From: RI-242 sp038246255
GTDB lineage: Bacteria; Planctomycetota; UBA1135; GCA-002686595
Length of the DNA: 33,349 nt
Assembly (NCBI GenBank): GCA_038246255.1
Contig: JBBRWC010000036.1
Span: 1-33,349, forward strand
Direction: 5' to 3'
Shown here: piece by piece, positions 8,096 to 15,008 of the stretch
How the letters are laid out: every line of letters starts with the position of its first letter
Position numbering within the stretch: position 1 is the first letter of the stretch
The notes under the pieces: generated by a model
Told to the model about the DNA's origin: nothing
The model's input: only the letters and a program-made list of their open reading frames with translations
Database searches by the model: none
Position numbers and translations under genes: made by a program

Positions 8096-8146
8096 AAGCC
8101 TGCACGCCGCGCTCACGCCGCCGCGCCGCCGCGCGGTCGGACCGGA

Positions 8147-8548
8147 TCACAGCGCCGCGAACAGCGCGCCGCGGCCTTCGCCCGTTTGGACGAGCTTGCC
8201 GCGCCCCGCGAGGTACCCCACGAGAGGCTGGAGCTTGGCGATCGGCATGCGCGTCCGTGCAGCGATGCCCTCCAGGCGCATGGCACCTTCGGCGCGGAGA
8301 AGGCTTTCAAGGGGTCCGGCCAACGCCATTGCATCCCGTGCAAGCAGGCGCCTGGGTGTCATCGCGACGGGGCCCCGCGGGGTGCTGACGGGGCGCGTCG
8401 GCGGGGCAGCTTCGCTCACGCCACCCAAGGCTGAGCGAACCGCATCCACTGCGGCCTGGCGGACGAGCTGATCGATTTCGCTGATGAAAGCATCGATCCG
8501 CGAACGGATCACGGAGTCGATCTGGAGAGCTGTTCCGGTGTGACTCAT
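8147..8548 (-). CDS. Small winged-helix-like DNA-binding protein candidate
   Basis: A 133-residue protein if started at the ATG at 8548 (MSHTGTALQIDSVIRSRIDA); the frame extends to 8620, but the upstream part is Ser/Arg-rich and looks untranslated. It has an N-terminal helix (IDSVIRSRIDAFISEIDQLV), then QAAVDAVRSALGG, a Pro-rich linker, and a C-terminal block MRLEGIAARTRMPIAKLQPL followed by LAGRGKLVQTGEGRGALF. That block has the helix-turn-helix-wing rhythm of winged-helix domains. The layout resembles small proteins of planctomycetes and myxobacteria annotated only as DNA-binding. It faces the TetR relic tail to tail with about 50 bases between. Its targets are unknown. Confidence 0.65.
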   Translation of the reverse strand: MSHTGTALQIDSVIRSRIDAFISEIDQLVRQAAVDAVRSALGGVSEAAPPTRPVSTPRGPVAMTPRRLLARDAMALAGPLESLLRAEGAMRLEGIAARTRMPIAKLQPLVGYLAGRGKLVQTGEGRGALFAAL

Positions 8549-8782
8549 GGGGCGTAAACTTTCAACTGAGGGGGTTGCCGCATCACGACGGCTCGAACAG
8601 GCGCATGGCCTCGTGGACAAGGAATAACGCGGGCTGATTCGTTTTGCAATCCCGCGCTATGCCAAGCCACATATCGGTAAACCGGGCGCATCGCGGGCGT
8701 TTGGCGCGTTTGACGAACGGAGCCGGTTTGACGCGTGGACAGGTGGAGCGGCACGACCCGCTGCGCCGCGCCATGAACGAGA

Positions 8783-8816
8783 GCGGGGCGCCCCGAGCAT
8801 GCTCGAGGCGCCCCGC
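8783..8816 (-). terminator. Hairpin downstream of the thioredoxin-fold gene
   Basis: GCGGGGCGCC at 8783-8792 pairs with GGCGCCCCGC at 8807-8816, and the loop itself holds the palindrome CGAGCATGCTCG, giving one long stem. It begins 28 bases after the stop of the minus-strand thioredoxin-like gene. The run after the stem is only TCTCGTTC, so it is a weak intrinsic terminator or an mRNA-end structure. Confidence 0.55.
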
Positions 8817-8843
8817 ACCGTTCTGGTCGCGGTCTGGGTCGTG

Positions 8844-9899
8844 TCAGGTTCCCGAGCTCACGTCCTCGCCTGCACCCGTTCCGTGGCTCTCGACGAGCTC
8901 GGTCAGTTTCTCTGCGGCGCGGCCCTCAGGATCCATCTCGAGCGACGCTTTCGCAAGCTCCAGCGCGATCGCAGAGTCGTTCAGGAGTTCCGGATCGGCG
9001 TTCCAAAACGCTGCCTGGGCTGCCATAAGGGCGACTTCCGAATTGTCCTTGATTGCGCGCTTGGCACGCACGAAAGCGAGAATTTCGCCGCTGAACACTC
9101 GGGCGGACGCCTCGTCGCTGACGGTGCTCATCTGCGCGCGCAGTGAACGCTCGATCATGCCCTTCGCGTTGTCGGGGTCGACCTTTGCGGCGGCCGCGGC
9201 GACCTCCGGGCTCCACGCGTCGCGCTCGAGGAGAATCTCGGTCGCACGCTCCAACAGTCCGGCTTCGTTCGCGGGGTCCAGCACGAAGGCTTCCCGGGCG
9301 ACCTCCAAGGCCGGCGCCATCAAGCGCGGACTGCCGTCGTTGGAGCGCAGGAACTCAAGAACCGCACCCATGGCGATGATCTTCGCTTCGGGAGTTTCAG
9401 CAGCGCGGAACGCGTCGACGACCCCGCCGATCTCCGCGATAACCTTGCGGCCGGAATCGGCGATCTCAGTGACGTGCGCGACGTATTTCTCAGGGCCGCC
9501 CTTCTGGTAGCCGGTCTCGCCGAACACGACGCCGTCGGGCGACATGAGCAGGACCGTCGGGAAGCCTTGGATCTCGTACTTCGCGCGCAGTTCATCGTTG
9601 CGCTCCGGGTTCGGCACCTTTGCTTTGATCTCCTCGTCGTTGGGGAAATCGAGGGCCACGAGCACGTACTTCTTCTGGATTTCGTCGAGGAACTCGGCGT
9701 GCTTGAAGACCTCGTCGTCGAGGCGGATGCACCACACGCACCAGTCAGATCCGGTGAAGTCGACGAGAAGGTCCTTGTTCTCGGCGCGAGCGACTTTGAC
9801 CGCTTCGTCGAAGTCGGCGTGCCATTGGGCGCCTTCTCCAAGGGTGGGCGCGGCGAGCGGCAGCGCGGCGAGGGCGAGGGAACCGATAAGGGTGAACAT
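8844..9899 (-). CDS. Secreted thioredoxin-fold protein with helical C-terminal domain
   Basis: 351 residues when started at the ATG at 9899, which gives a clear signal peptide (MFTLIGSLALAALPLAAPTL); the longer frame to 9983 adds a non-signal Pro/Ser leader. The thioredoxin_7-like domain begins with WHADFDEAVKVARAENKDLL and carries the redox motif SDWCVWCIRLDDE, C54-x-x-C57, then YEIQGFPTVLLMSPDG with the cis-Pro. Such proteins act as thiol-disulfide oxidoreductases in the periplasm. Residues from about 165 on are helical, TPR-like (EFLRSNDGSPRLMAPALEVA and others), probably for protein contacts. It is a single gene, divergent from the ABC exporter across about 395 bases. Confidence 0.85.
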   Translation of the reverse strand: MFTLIGSLALAALPLAAPTLGEGAQWHADFDEAVKVARAENKDLLVDFTGSDWCVWCIRLDDEVFKHAEFLDEIQKKYVLVALDFPNDEEIKAKVPNPERNDELRAKYEIQGFPTVLLMSPDGVVFGETGYQKGGPEKYVAHVTEIADSGRKVIAEIGGVVDAFRAAETPEAKIIAMGAVLEFLRSNDGSPRLMAPALEVAREAFVLDPANEAGLLERATEILLERDAWSPEVAAAAAKVDPDNAKGMIERSLRAQMSTVSDEASARVFSGEILAFVRAKRAIKDNSEVALMAAQAAFWNADPELLNDSAIALELAKASLEMDPEGRAAEKLTELVESHGTGAGEDVSSGT

Positions 9900-10294
9900 G
9901 AGGAGTCCTGTGCGGACGGGTAGGGGCGCCGATGGGGACGGGGACGCGGGCGACATGCCCGCGCCCGACCGGGCCATACGCACCGGTGTCCTGGGGGCGA
10001 CCGAAGAATCCTATATTCTTACGCACCGGGGGGCGCAGGTCACCTGCGGAGCCGCCGCACTTGGAGCGCGTGCCGGGTTATGGAGGTGTTGGCGGCGCCG
10101 CAGCGGTCCCGGCGCGGCCCACGTGCCGTCCCGGCGTGGCCCGGCTGGCGACCCCGGCGGCGACGCCAAAAACCGCGCTTTGGGCCCACCACCCCCGCCC
10201 AGCCACCCGAGACTGCCGCCGCGGCGGGTGGTTGCGCCCGTTCTGGCGAGGGCACGCGCAGGTCGAGGGAAGGCCGTCCCTTAGAGTCGTCGGC
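9900..10294. other. Divergent intergenic region, AT-rich inverted repeat inside
   Basis: About 395 bases between the thioredoxin-like gene (minus) and the ABC exporter (plus). Open frames here are extensions with Arg/Pro-rich translations. The one AT-rich point is AAGAATCCTATATTCTT at 10004-10020, an inverted repeat AAGAAT-N5-ATTCTT with a TATATT core. It could be a promoter -10 or an operator for either gene, but no good -35 was found. Confidence 0.35.
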
Positions 10295-12118
10295 GTGACT
10301 CGGGCCGAGCGCGTTCCACCCCCTGGCGAAGATCGAGCACCCCTTCTTCTTGGGGAGCGCGCCGGGACCGAGGGTGGCGCCCGAGTGCGAACAGGCGCGT
10401 TTCGGTGGCTCGGGGGCATGGCGCGGCCCTACGCCGGGCGGCTCGCGGCGGCGCTCCTGTGTGTGACGGCCACCGGGGCTGTCAGCCTGGTCGTCCCCGC
10501 CGCGGCAGGGCGCGCCGTGGACGCGGTTTTGATCGAGCGCAGCGTCGATGGGCTGCGCGCCTGGGTGTTCGGACTCGTCGGCCTCTTCGCGGCAGTCGCG
10601 CTGCTCGACTTCGCCCAGGGTTACGTGCTGCGAGCGACGGCCGCGCGCATCCTGCGCACGCTGCGTGCGCGGCTCTTCGGCAAACTGCTCGAGCTCTCGC
10701 CGTCCTTCTACGAGCGCGAACGTGTCGGTGAACTGCTGTCGCGCCTCAACAACGACATCGGCGCGATCGGCGAGCTGCTCACCCACAACACCATCAACGC
10801 CGCGCAGCAAAGCCTGATGCTGATCGGCGCGGTTGCGCTGATGGCCCACACCGATCTGGGATTGACCAGCGTGATGCTCGTCGCCGTGCCGCCCGTGGCC
10901 ATTTTCGCCGTGCTATTCGGCCGACGGATCGAAAGTCTATCGAAGGAGCGCCAGGCGCGCCTCGCCGACGCTAACACCGCGGCCGAGGAGTCGCTCGCGG
11001 GCATCCGCACGGTCCAGGCGTTTGCCATCGAGGACCACCGCCGCGCGACCTACGGCGCGCACGTCGACCGCGTGCTCGACGCCGGACTGCGCCTTGCGCG
11101 GCTTTATGGGGCATTTGGGGCGCTAATTGGGTTCCTCGCGCTGAGCGCAATCACGCTGGTGATCTGGTACGGCGCCGCACTGTTGTTGGAAGAAGCCCTG
11201 ACACCCGGCGAGCTCATGGCATTCGTGCTCTACGCCGTCACCGCGGGCTCCGCGATCGGATCGATCACACACGTGTGGGGCGGCCTTAAGGGCGCGGCGG
11301 GTTCCACCGACCGTGTGCGCGAACTGCTCGCAACACAAAGCGCGGTGCGCGAGGTCCAAGAACCGCGCGCGCTCGGCCCCGTGCGCGGCGAATTTGCATT
11401 CGAACACGTCCACTTCGCCTATCCCAGTGCACCCGGCGTGCACGCGCTGCGCGACGTGAACTTCGCCGTCGCCCCGGGCGAAGTGGTCGCACTCGTGGGC
11501 CCGAGCGGCGCGGGAAAGTCGACCGTCGCAAACCTCCTCCTGCGTTTCCACGACCCGCGCGCCGGGCGTGTGTGCCTCGATGGTGTTGATGTACGCGAGC
11601 TCGCCATCGCCGATCTGCGCCGCGCGATTGGCCACGTCAGCCAAGAGGTGTTCCTGTTCGGCGGGACCGTCGCCGAAAACCTGCGCATCGCGCGACCCGC
11701 TGCAACACTCGCGGATCTCGAGAACGCCGCCCGCGGCGCGTTTGCCCTCGACTTCATCCGCGCGCTACCGCAGGGCTTTGACACGGTGCTCGGCGAGCGC
11801 GGCGTGCGCTTGTCGGCGGGTGAGCGCCAGCGCCTTGCGATCGCGCGGGTGCTGCTCGCGGATCCCCCCGTGATCGTACTGGACGAAGCGACCAGCGCCC
11901 TCGACGCCGAGTCGGAGGACGCCGTGGGCCGTGCGTTCGAGCGCCTCTTGGAGGGCCGCACGACGCTCGTCATTGCACACCGCCTCGCGACCGTCCAACG
12001 CGCCACACGGGTCATCGTGCTCGAGCAGGGCGCCGTGACCGAGGTTGGCACGCACGAGGCTCTCGTAGCGGCGGGTGGCCTCTACGCGCGGCTGTGCGCG
12101 CTCCAACGGATCGCGTGA
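10295..12118 (+). CDS. MsbA/MdlB-like ABC exporter (fused membrane and ATPase domains)
   Basis: A 607-residue half-transporter of the lipid/multidrug exporter class. The GTG at 10295 is chosen because the frame upstream to 9932 is a non-membrane Pro/Arg stretch. The membrane domain has six segments, starting at RLAAALLCVTATGAVSLVV, with the coupling region YERERVGELLSRLNNDIGAI. The ATPase domain starts near residue 370 with FEHVHFAYPSAPGVHALRDV. Walker A GPSGAGKST is at about 402, Q-loop HVSQEVFLF, signature VRLSAGERQR at about 505 (LSAGE instead of LSGGQ, a tolerated variant), Walker B VIVLDEATSALD at about 525 and switch His in VIAHRLATV. It works as a dimer in the inner membrane; the substrate cannot be told. 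Its stop overlaps a possible GTG of the following gene. Confidence 0.9.
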   Translation: MTRAERVPPPGEDRAPLLLGERAGTEGGARVRTGAFRWLGGMARPYAGRLAAALLCVTATGAVSLVVPAAAGRAVDAVLIERSVDGLRAWVFGLVGLFAAVALLDFAQGYVLRATAARILRTLRARLFGKLLELSPSFYERERVGELLSRLNNDIGAIGELLTHNTINAAQQSLMLIGAVALMAHTDLGLTSVMLVAVPPVAIFAVLFGRRIESLSKERQARLADANTAAEESLAGIRTVQAFAIEDHRRATYGAHVDRVLDAGLRLARLYGAFGALIGFLALSAITLVIWYGAALLLEEALTPGELMAFVLYAVTAGSAIGSITHVWGGLKGAAGSTDRVRELLATQSAVREVQEPRALGPVRGEFAFEHVHFAYPSAPGVHALRDVNFAVAPGEVVALVGPSGAGKSTVANLLLRFHDPRAGRVCLDGVDVRELAIADLRRAIGHVSQEVFLFGGTVAENLRIARPAATLADLENAARGAFALDFIRALPQGFDTVLGERGVRLSAGERQRLAIARVLLADPPVIVLDEATSALDAESEDAVGRAFERLLEGRTTLVIAHRLATVQRATRVIVLEQGAVTEVGTHEALVAAGGLYARLCALQRIA

Positions 12119-12162
12119 GGGCGGGGCTTGCGCGCTTTTGGCGCCCTCCCCACAATCCGCCC

Positions 12163-12855
12163 GTGCCGCGTGCCCTCGTCTACATCATCGCGTTCATCCT
12201 CGCCTCCTTTGTGCTGCGACACGTGCCCGTCATTGGCGGCCTCTTCCGCGGCCTGTTGGGCTTCTACTTGCTGCTCGTTCTGTTTGCAGCGGCCGCGGCG
12301 ATCGTTGGCCGCGTGTTGGTGCGACGGCGCCGACTTGCGGAGCAGGTCCGCGTGCTCAGTCTCGTCGAGACACCGCACAACCAGGCCAAGCTCGGCACGT
12401 TGTTGCTCGGCGAAGGTCGTCCCCGTGCGGCCCTCGCGCCGCTCGAATACGCACATTCAAAGGAGCCGCGCAATCCCGAATGGGGTGTGGCCTTGGGCGA
12501 TGTGTACCGGGCGCTTGGACGCCACAGGGAAGCGCTGGAGCGCTACGACGCCGTCCTCGCCTTCGCACCTGAACACGGTTTTGGCGGGCTCTTGGCGCGA
12601 CGCGCAGCCGCGCTCGAGTCGATCGGGGATGTCGACGGAGCGCTCGAAACGCTGCGTTCACTGGAGGCTGCCCACGGCGCCGCGCCGGAATCCGCCGCGC
12701 GCATTGGCATGCTCCTGCGACGAACCAACCACAAGGATGAAGCCCGCGAGCACTTTCGAAGGGCCATCCAACTCGCGCAATCGGCACCGATCTACGTGCG
12801 GCGCAAACAACGCCGCTGGATTTTGCGCGCGCGCTGGCACAGCCTGGTTGGCTAA
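12163..12855 (+). CDS. Membrane-anchored TPR protein
   Basis: A 230-residue protein from the GTG at 12163, chosen because the membrane segments then start at once (PRALVYIIAFILASFVLRHV and GLLGFYLLLVLFAAAAAIVG). A GTG at 12115 that overlaps the upstream TGA as GTGA, and an ATG at 12094, are alternatives. After a basic stretch (VRRRRLAEQVR) come four or five TPR-like helix pairs: AKLGTLLLGEGRPRAALAPL, EWGVALGDVYRALGRHREAL, AALESIGDVDGALETLRSL and RIGMLLRRTNHKDEAREHF. This makes a cytoplasmic or periplasmic scaffold tethered to the membrane. It follows the ABC exporter closely on the same strand and is probably co-transcribed with it. It ends 11 bases from the convergent carboxypeptidase. Confidence 0.75.
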   Translation: MPRALVYIIAFILASFVLRHVPVIGGLFRGLLGFYLLLVLFAAAAAIVGRVLVRRRRLAEQVRVLSLVETPHNQAKLGTLLLGEGRPRAALAPLEYAHSKEPRNPEWGVALGDVYRALGRHREALERYDAVLAFAPEHGFGGLLARRAAALESIGDVDGALETLRSLEAAHGAAPESAARIGMLLRRTNHKDEAREHFRRAIQLAQSAPIYVRRKQRRWILRARWHSLVG

Positions 12856-12866
12856 GAGCCTGGACT

Positions 12867-14402
12867 TCAGCCTTCTAGCACGCGCCAGGCCGGGAACTCT
12901 TCCCCCGCTGCCGGTTCGGGGATCCAGCCGCACGGGACGAGCCCGTCGTCGCTGCCAGCCTCGCACAGGTACACCGCGACCGCGCCCAATGGCACCGCCG
13001 TGGGCACGAGCTTCCAACCGATCGGGATTGTGCGTCGCGAGCGCGCGTACACGGCGTCGAGGTACGATGACGCATTGGCTTCGAGGATCTCCCGGCCGGC
13101 GCTCGTGACGGATCCACGCACGATGGCGACCTCCACGTCGTAGGAGCGCCCGGGTGTTGGATCCTGTGGCTCGAAGCCGTGGCCACGCAGGCGCTCCGCG
13201 ATCGCCGCGGGGACCGCGTACGCATAGGGCCGATCGACCTCGTGCTCGGGAACGAACCGCGCAAGGTGCGGCACGCGCGCCTCGCTGGGATTCCCTTCGA
13301 GCGTGTAGGGTTCGCGCGTCAACACCGTCACAGGCTCACCGGCGAGCGCTTCCAGGCGATAGCGCACTGCGATGCGGTCCCGCGGGGCGCGGCAGTTCTC
13401 CAGGAGTTCGACGATGGCGGGCCCGTGCGCGGCGGTGTAGCGCAGCGTCTCGCGCAGGAAAGCGTAGGTGGTTTCGACGCGCTCTTTGAACGGCAAGTAT
13501 GCGTAGGTCTCCAGCAGGAGATCCAAACGACCCGTGAGGCCGCGGTAGTTGCCGCCGAAACGCGGATGGTGTGTGTAGGTGATCCAACCGGCACCCTGGC
13601 CACCCTCGTCGCGCAGGAAGTTGCCGTAGTAAAAAGTGTCGAGGCCCGCGTTCGCCTTCACCGCGCGCGTCACCGCGGGCAAGAGTCGGTCGCGCATGTA
13701 TTCGACCGGCTCACCGCGCCCGCTGTGCGCGGTGTGCGGAATGTCGTAGGTCAGCGCAAAACGGTGGATGGAGCCGTTCGTCGCGTGGGTGTCGATGACC
13801 AAGTGAGCGTTCCACGGGCGCGCGACGTGCTCCTGCAACAGACGCATTTCCGGCGCGTCCTGACGCAGGTAGTCGCGGTTGAGATTGATGCCGGCGGCAG
13901 TCGTGCGCGTGCCGACACCGCTCGTGGGTCCCAATTGGCCGCTGAAGCGCGCGACGTCGAGCTTGCGGTGGGCTGGGTCGATGCGGTCGTTGCCATCCGG
14001 GTTGAACAGCGGCACCACCACAAGGGTCATGCTGGCGAGCAGGTCCGGCGCTTACCCGCCGACCGCGGTGTCGCGGCCGTCGAGGATGTCGCGCACCAGC
14101 ATCAGGCAACCTTCTTTGCCCTCGACTTCGCCGGCGTGGATCCCGTTGATCACGAGCACCACAGGCAGCCCGCTACCGTGCGCTTCCTCGGGGGTGAAAT
14201 GCCCGTGCGCCGAGAGGATCAGGAGCGGAAAGGACCGACCTTCCGGCGACGTGCCGAACTCGCGCACCACAAGGCGCGGGTCCCGCCGCGCCGCTAACGC
14301 GTCGATGAAGGCGATCACGTCCGAGTGACGCGACGTATGCTCGTAAGCGGTGCTCTCCGCGCGAGTCTGGGGCGACGGAACGCCTGTGTCCGTGCTACTC
14401 AT
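12867..14402 (-). pseudogene. M14 zinc carboxypeptidase interrupted by in-frame TAA
   Basis: One reading frame of 512 codons with a single stop inside it. Starting at the ATG at 14402, residues 86-92 are NGIHAGE, giving zinc ligands H89 and E92. Codon 117 is TAA (14052-14054), between DTAVGG and APDLLASMTL, where a Lys codon (AAA or AAG) would fit. After it, in the same frame, come LFNPDGNDRID, GINLNRDYLRQD (Asn-Arg substrate clamp), VIDTHATNG with the third zinc ligand at H206, and LLLETYAYL carrying the likely catalytic Glu. So the metal site is split by one base change. It has no obvious signal peptide. Either a recent pseudogene or a sequence error; a restart at the ATG at 14030 would lose two zinc ligands and be inactive. 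Confidence 0.8.
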
Positions 14403-14605
14403 GCTCCGAAGCTCGCCGCGCACACCGATTGGATGCTGGGAAGGTTTTTTGGCCGCCTTTCGTCCCCTGGCGGCACTTTGCGGCCACGGGCGTCTTCGAT
14501 GACCTGTTCAATGTCGCCTGTGGATCCCGCGGCCGCAAAGCACCAACCTACGACGACTTGGGCTCGTCTGCTCGAAAACCTGATGAATAACCCGGGCCAG
14601 CCCTC
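14399..14605 (-). other. Short open frame ending in ATGA overlap with the carboxypeptidase, unknown
   Basis: On the minus strand, 68 codons after a TAG at 14606-14608 read GWPGLFIRFSSRRAQVVVGW, then STGDIEQVIEDARGRKVPPG and ERRPKNLPSIQSV, ending in a TGA that overlaps the carboxypeptidase ATG as ATGA. The overlap hints at a real, perhaps degraded, upstream gene. No start codon or family is recognised. The stretch 14606-14696 holds nothing else I can support. Confidence 0.2.
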
Positions 14606-14696
14606 CTACGGCGTCACGTCGTTGTCCCCATGCTGTCCAAAACCACGTGCTGATGTCCAGCGCGGTGTGGGCCCGGATTTCAGGCGCGATCCGAAG

Positions 14697-14953
14697 TCAG
14701 CCGCCGCTTGACGCGCCCAAAAGATGCACCCGCTCAACGCCAGCAAGGGGTGGATCCATCGCGCGGCACGCGCGCCGGTCGAGGAATGCGTTCATGTGCC
14801 GGCGGAGCTGGCCCTGGTCGTCGACAACACGGAATCCAAGGCCCGGATGGCGGCGGTCGAGGTCCACGATCAGCTCGCCGAGTGTCGCGCCCTCGGCGGC
14901 GACATTCGCACGCCCCTGTGCTCGAACAGCCCACTTCCGACCCGCACACGCAT
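14697..14953 (-). pseudogene. MoaD/ThiS-like ubiquitin-fold protein, one-base frameshift
   Basis: Joining two frames of the minus strand gives about 85 residues of a sulfur-carrier or ubiquitin-like protein. The ATG at 14953 starts MRVRVGSGLFEH. About 40 bases later, near the G4 run at 14912-14915, homology continues in the frame one base off: RANVAAEGATLGELIVDLDR, RHPGLGFRVVDDQGQLRRHM, ACRAMDPPLAGVERVHLLGA and SSGG, then TGA at 14697-14699. GATLGELxxxLxxRxPGLxFRVVDxxGxLRxH and a terminal Gly-Gly are hallmarks of MoaD/ThiS-family proteins, whose GG tail is adenylated or thiocarboxylated. As written the gene would stop at HSAS*. A lost base in a homopolymer or a true pseudogene are both possible. 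The partner E1-like enzyme is not nearby. Confidence 0.65.
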
Positions 14954-15008
14954 GGTGGCCGAGGATAACGTCCGTTTCCGCGCGCGCGACAGGCGGCCCG
15001 CCGTCCGG

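Noticed and set aside
8583..8774. Short minus frame ending DMWLGIARDCKTNQPALFLV and HEAMRLFEP
   Set aside because: The ending looks protein-like, but the first half is not, its codon use is less GC3-rich than the neighbours, and no family is recognised.
9932..10294. N-terminal extension of the ABC exporter
   Set aside because: The added 121 residues are Pro/Arg-rich, not membrane-like, and the GTG at 10295 gives the usual half-transporter length.
5026..14054. Possible recoding of TAA as an amino acid (two in-frame TAA codons)
   Set aside because: TAA ends other good genes here, for example the polyferredoxin and the TPR protein, and the two internal TAAs would need different residues, so nonsense mutation or error is simpler.
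14430..14590. Plus-strand frame reading VPWRHFAATGVFDDLFNVAC, faintly like an IS5-type transposase
   Set aside because: The resemblance is limited to a few residues and the opposite strand is equally open; not enough to call an element.
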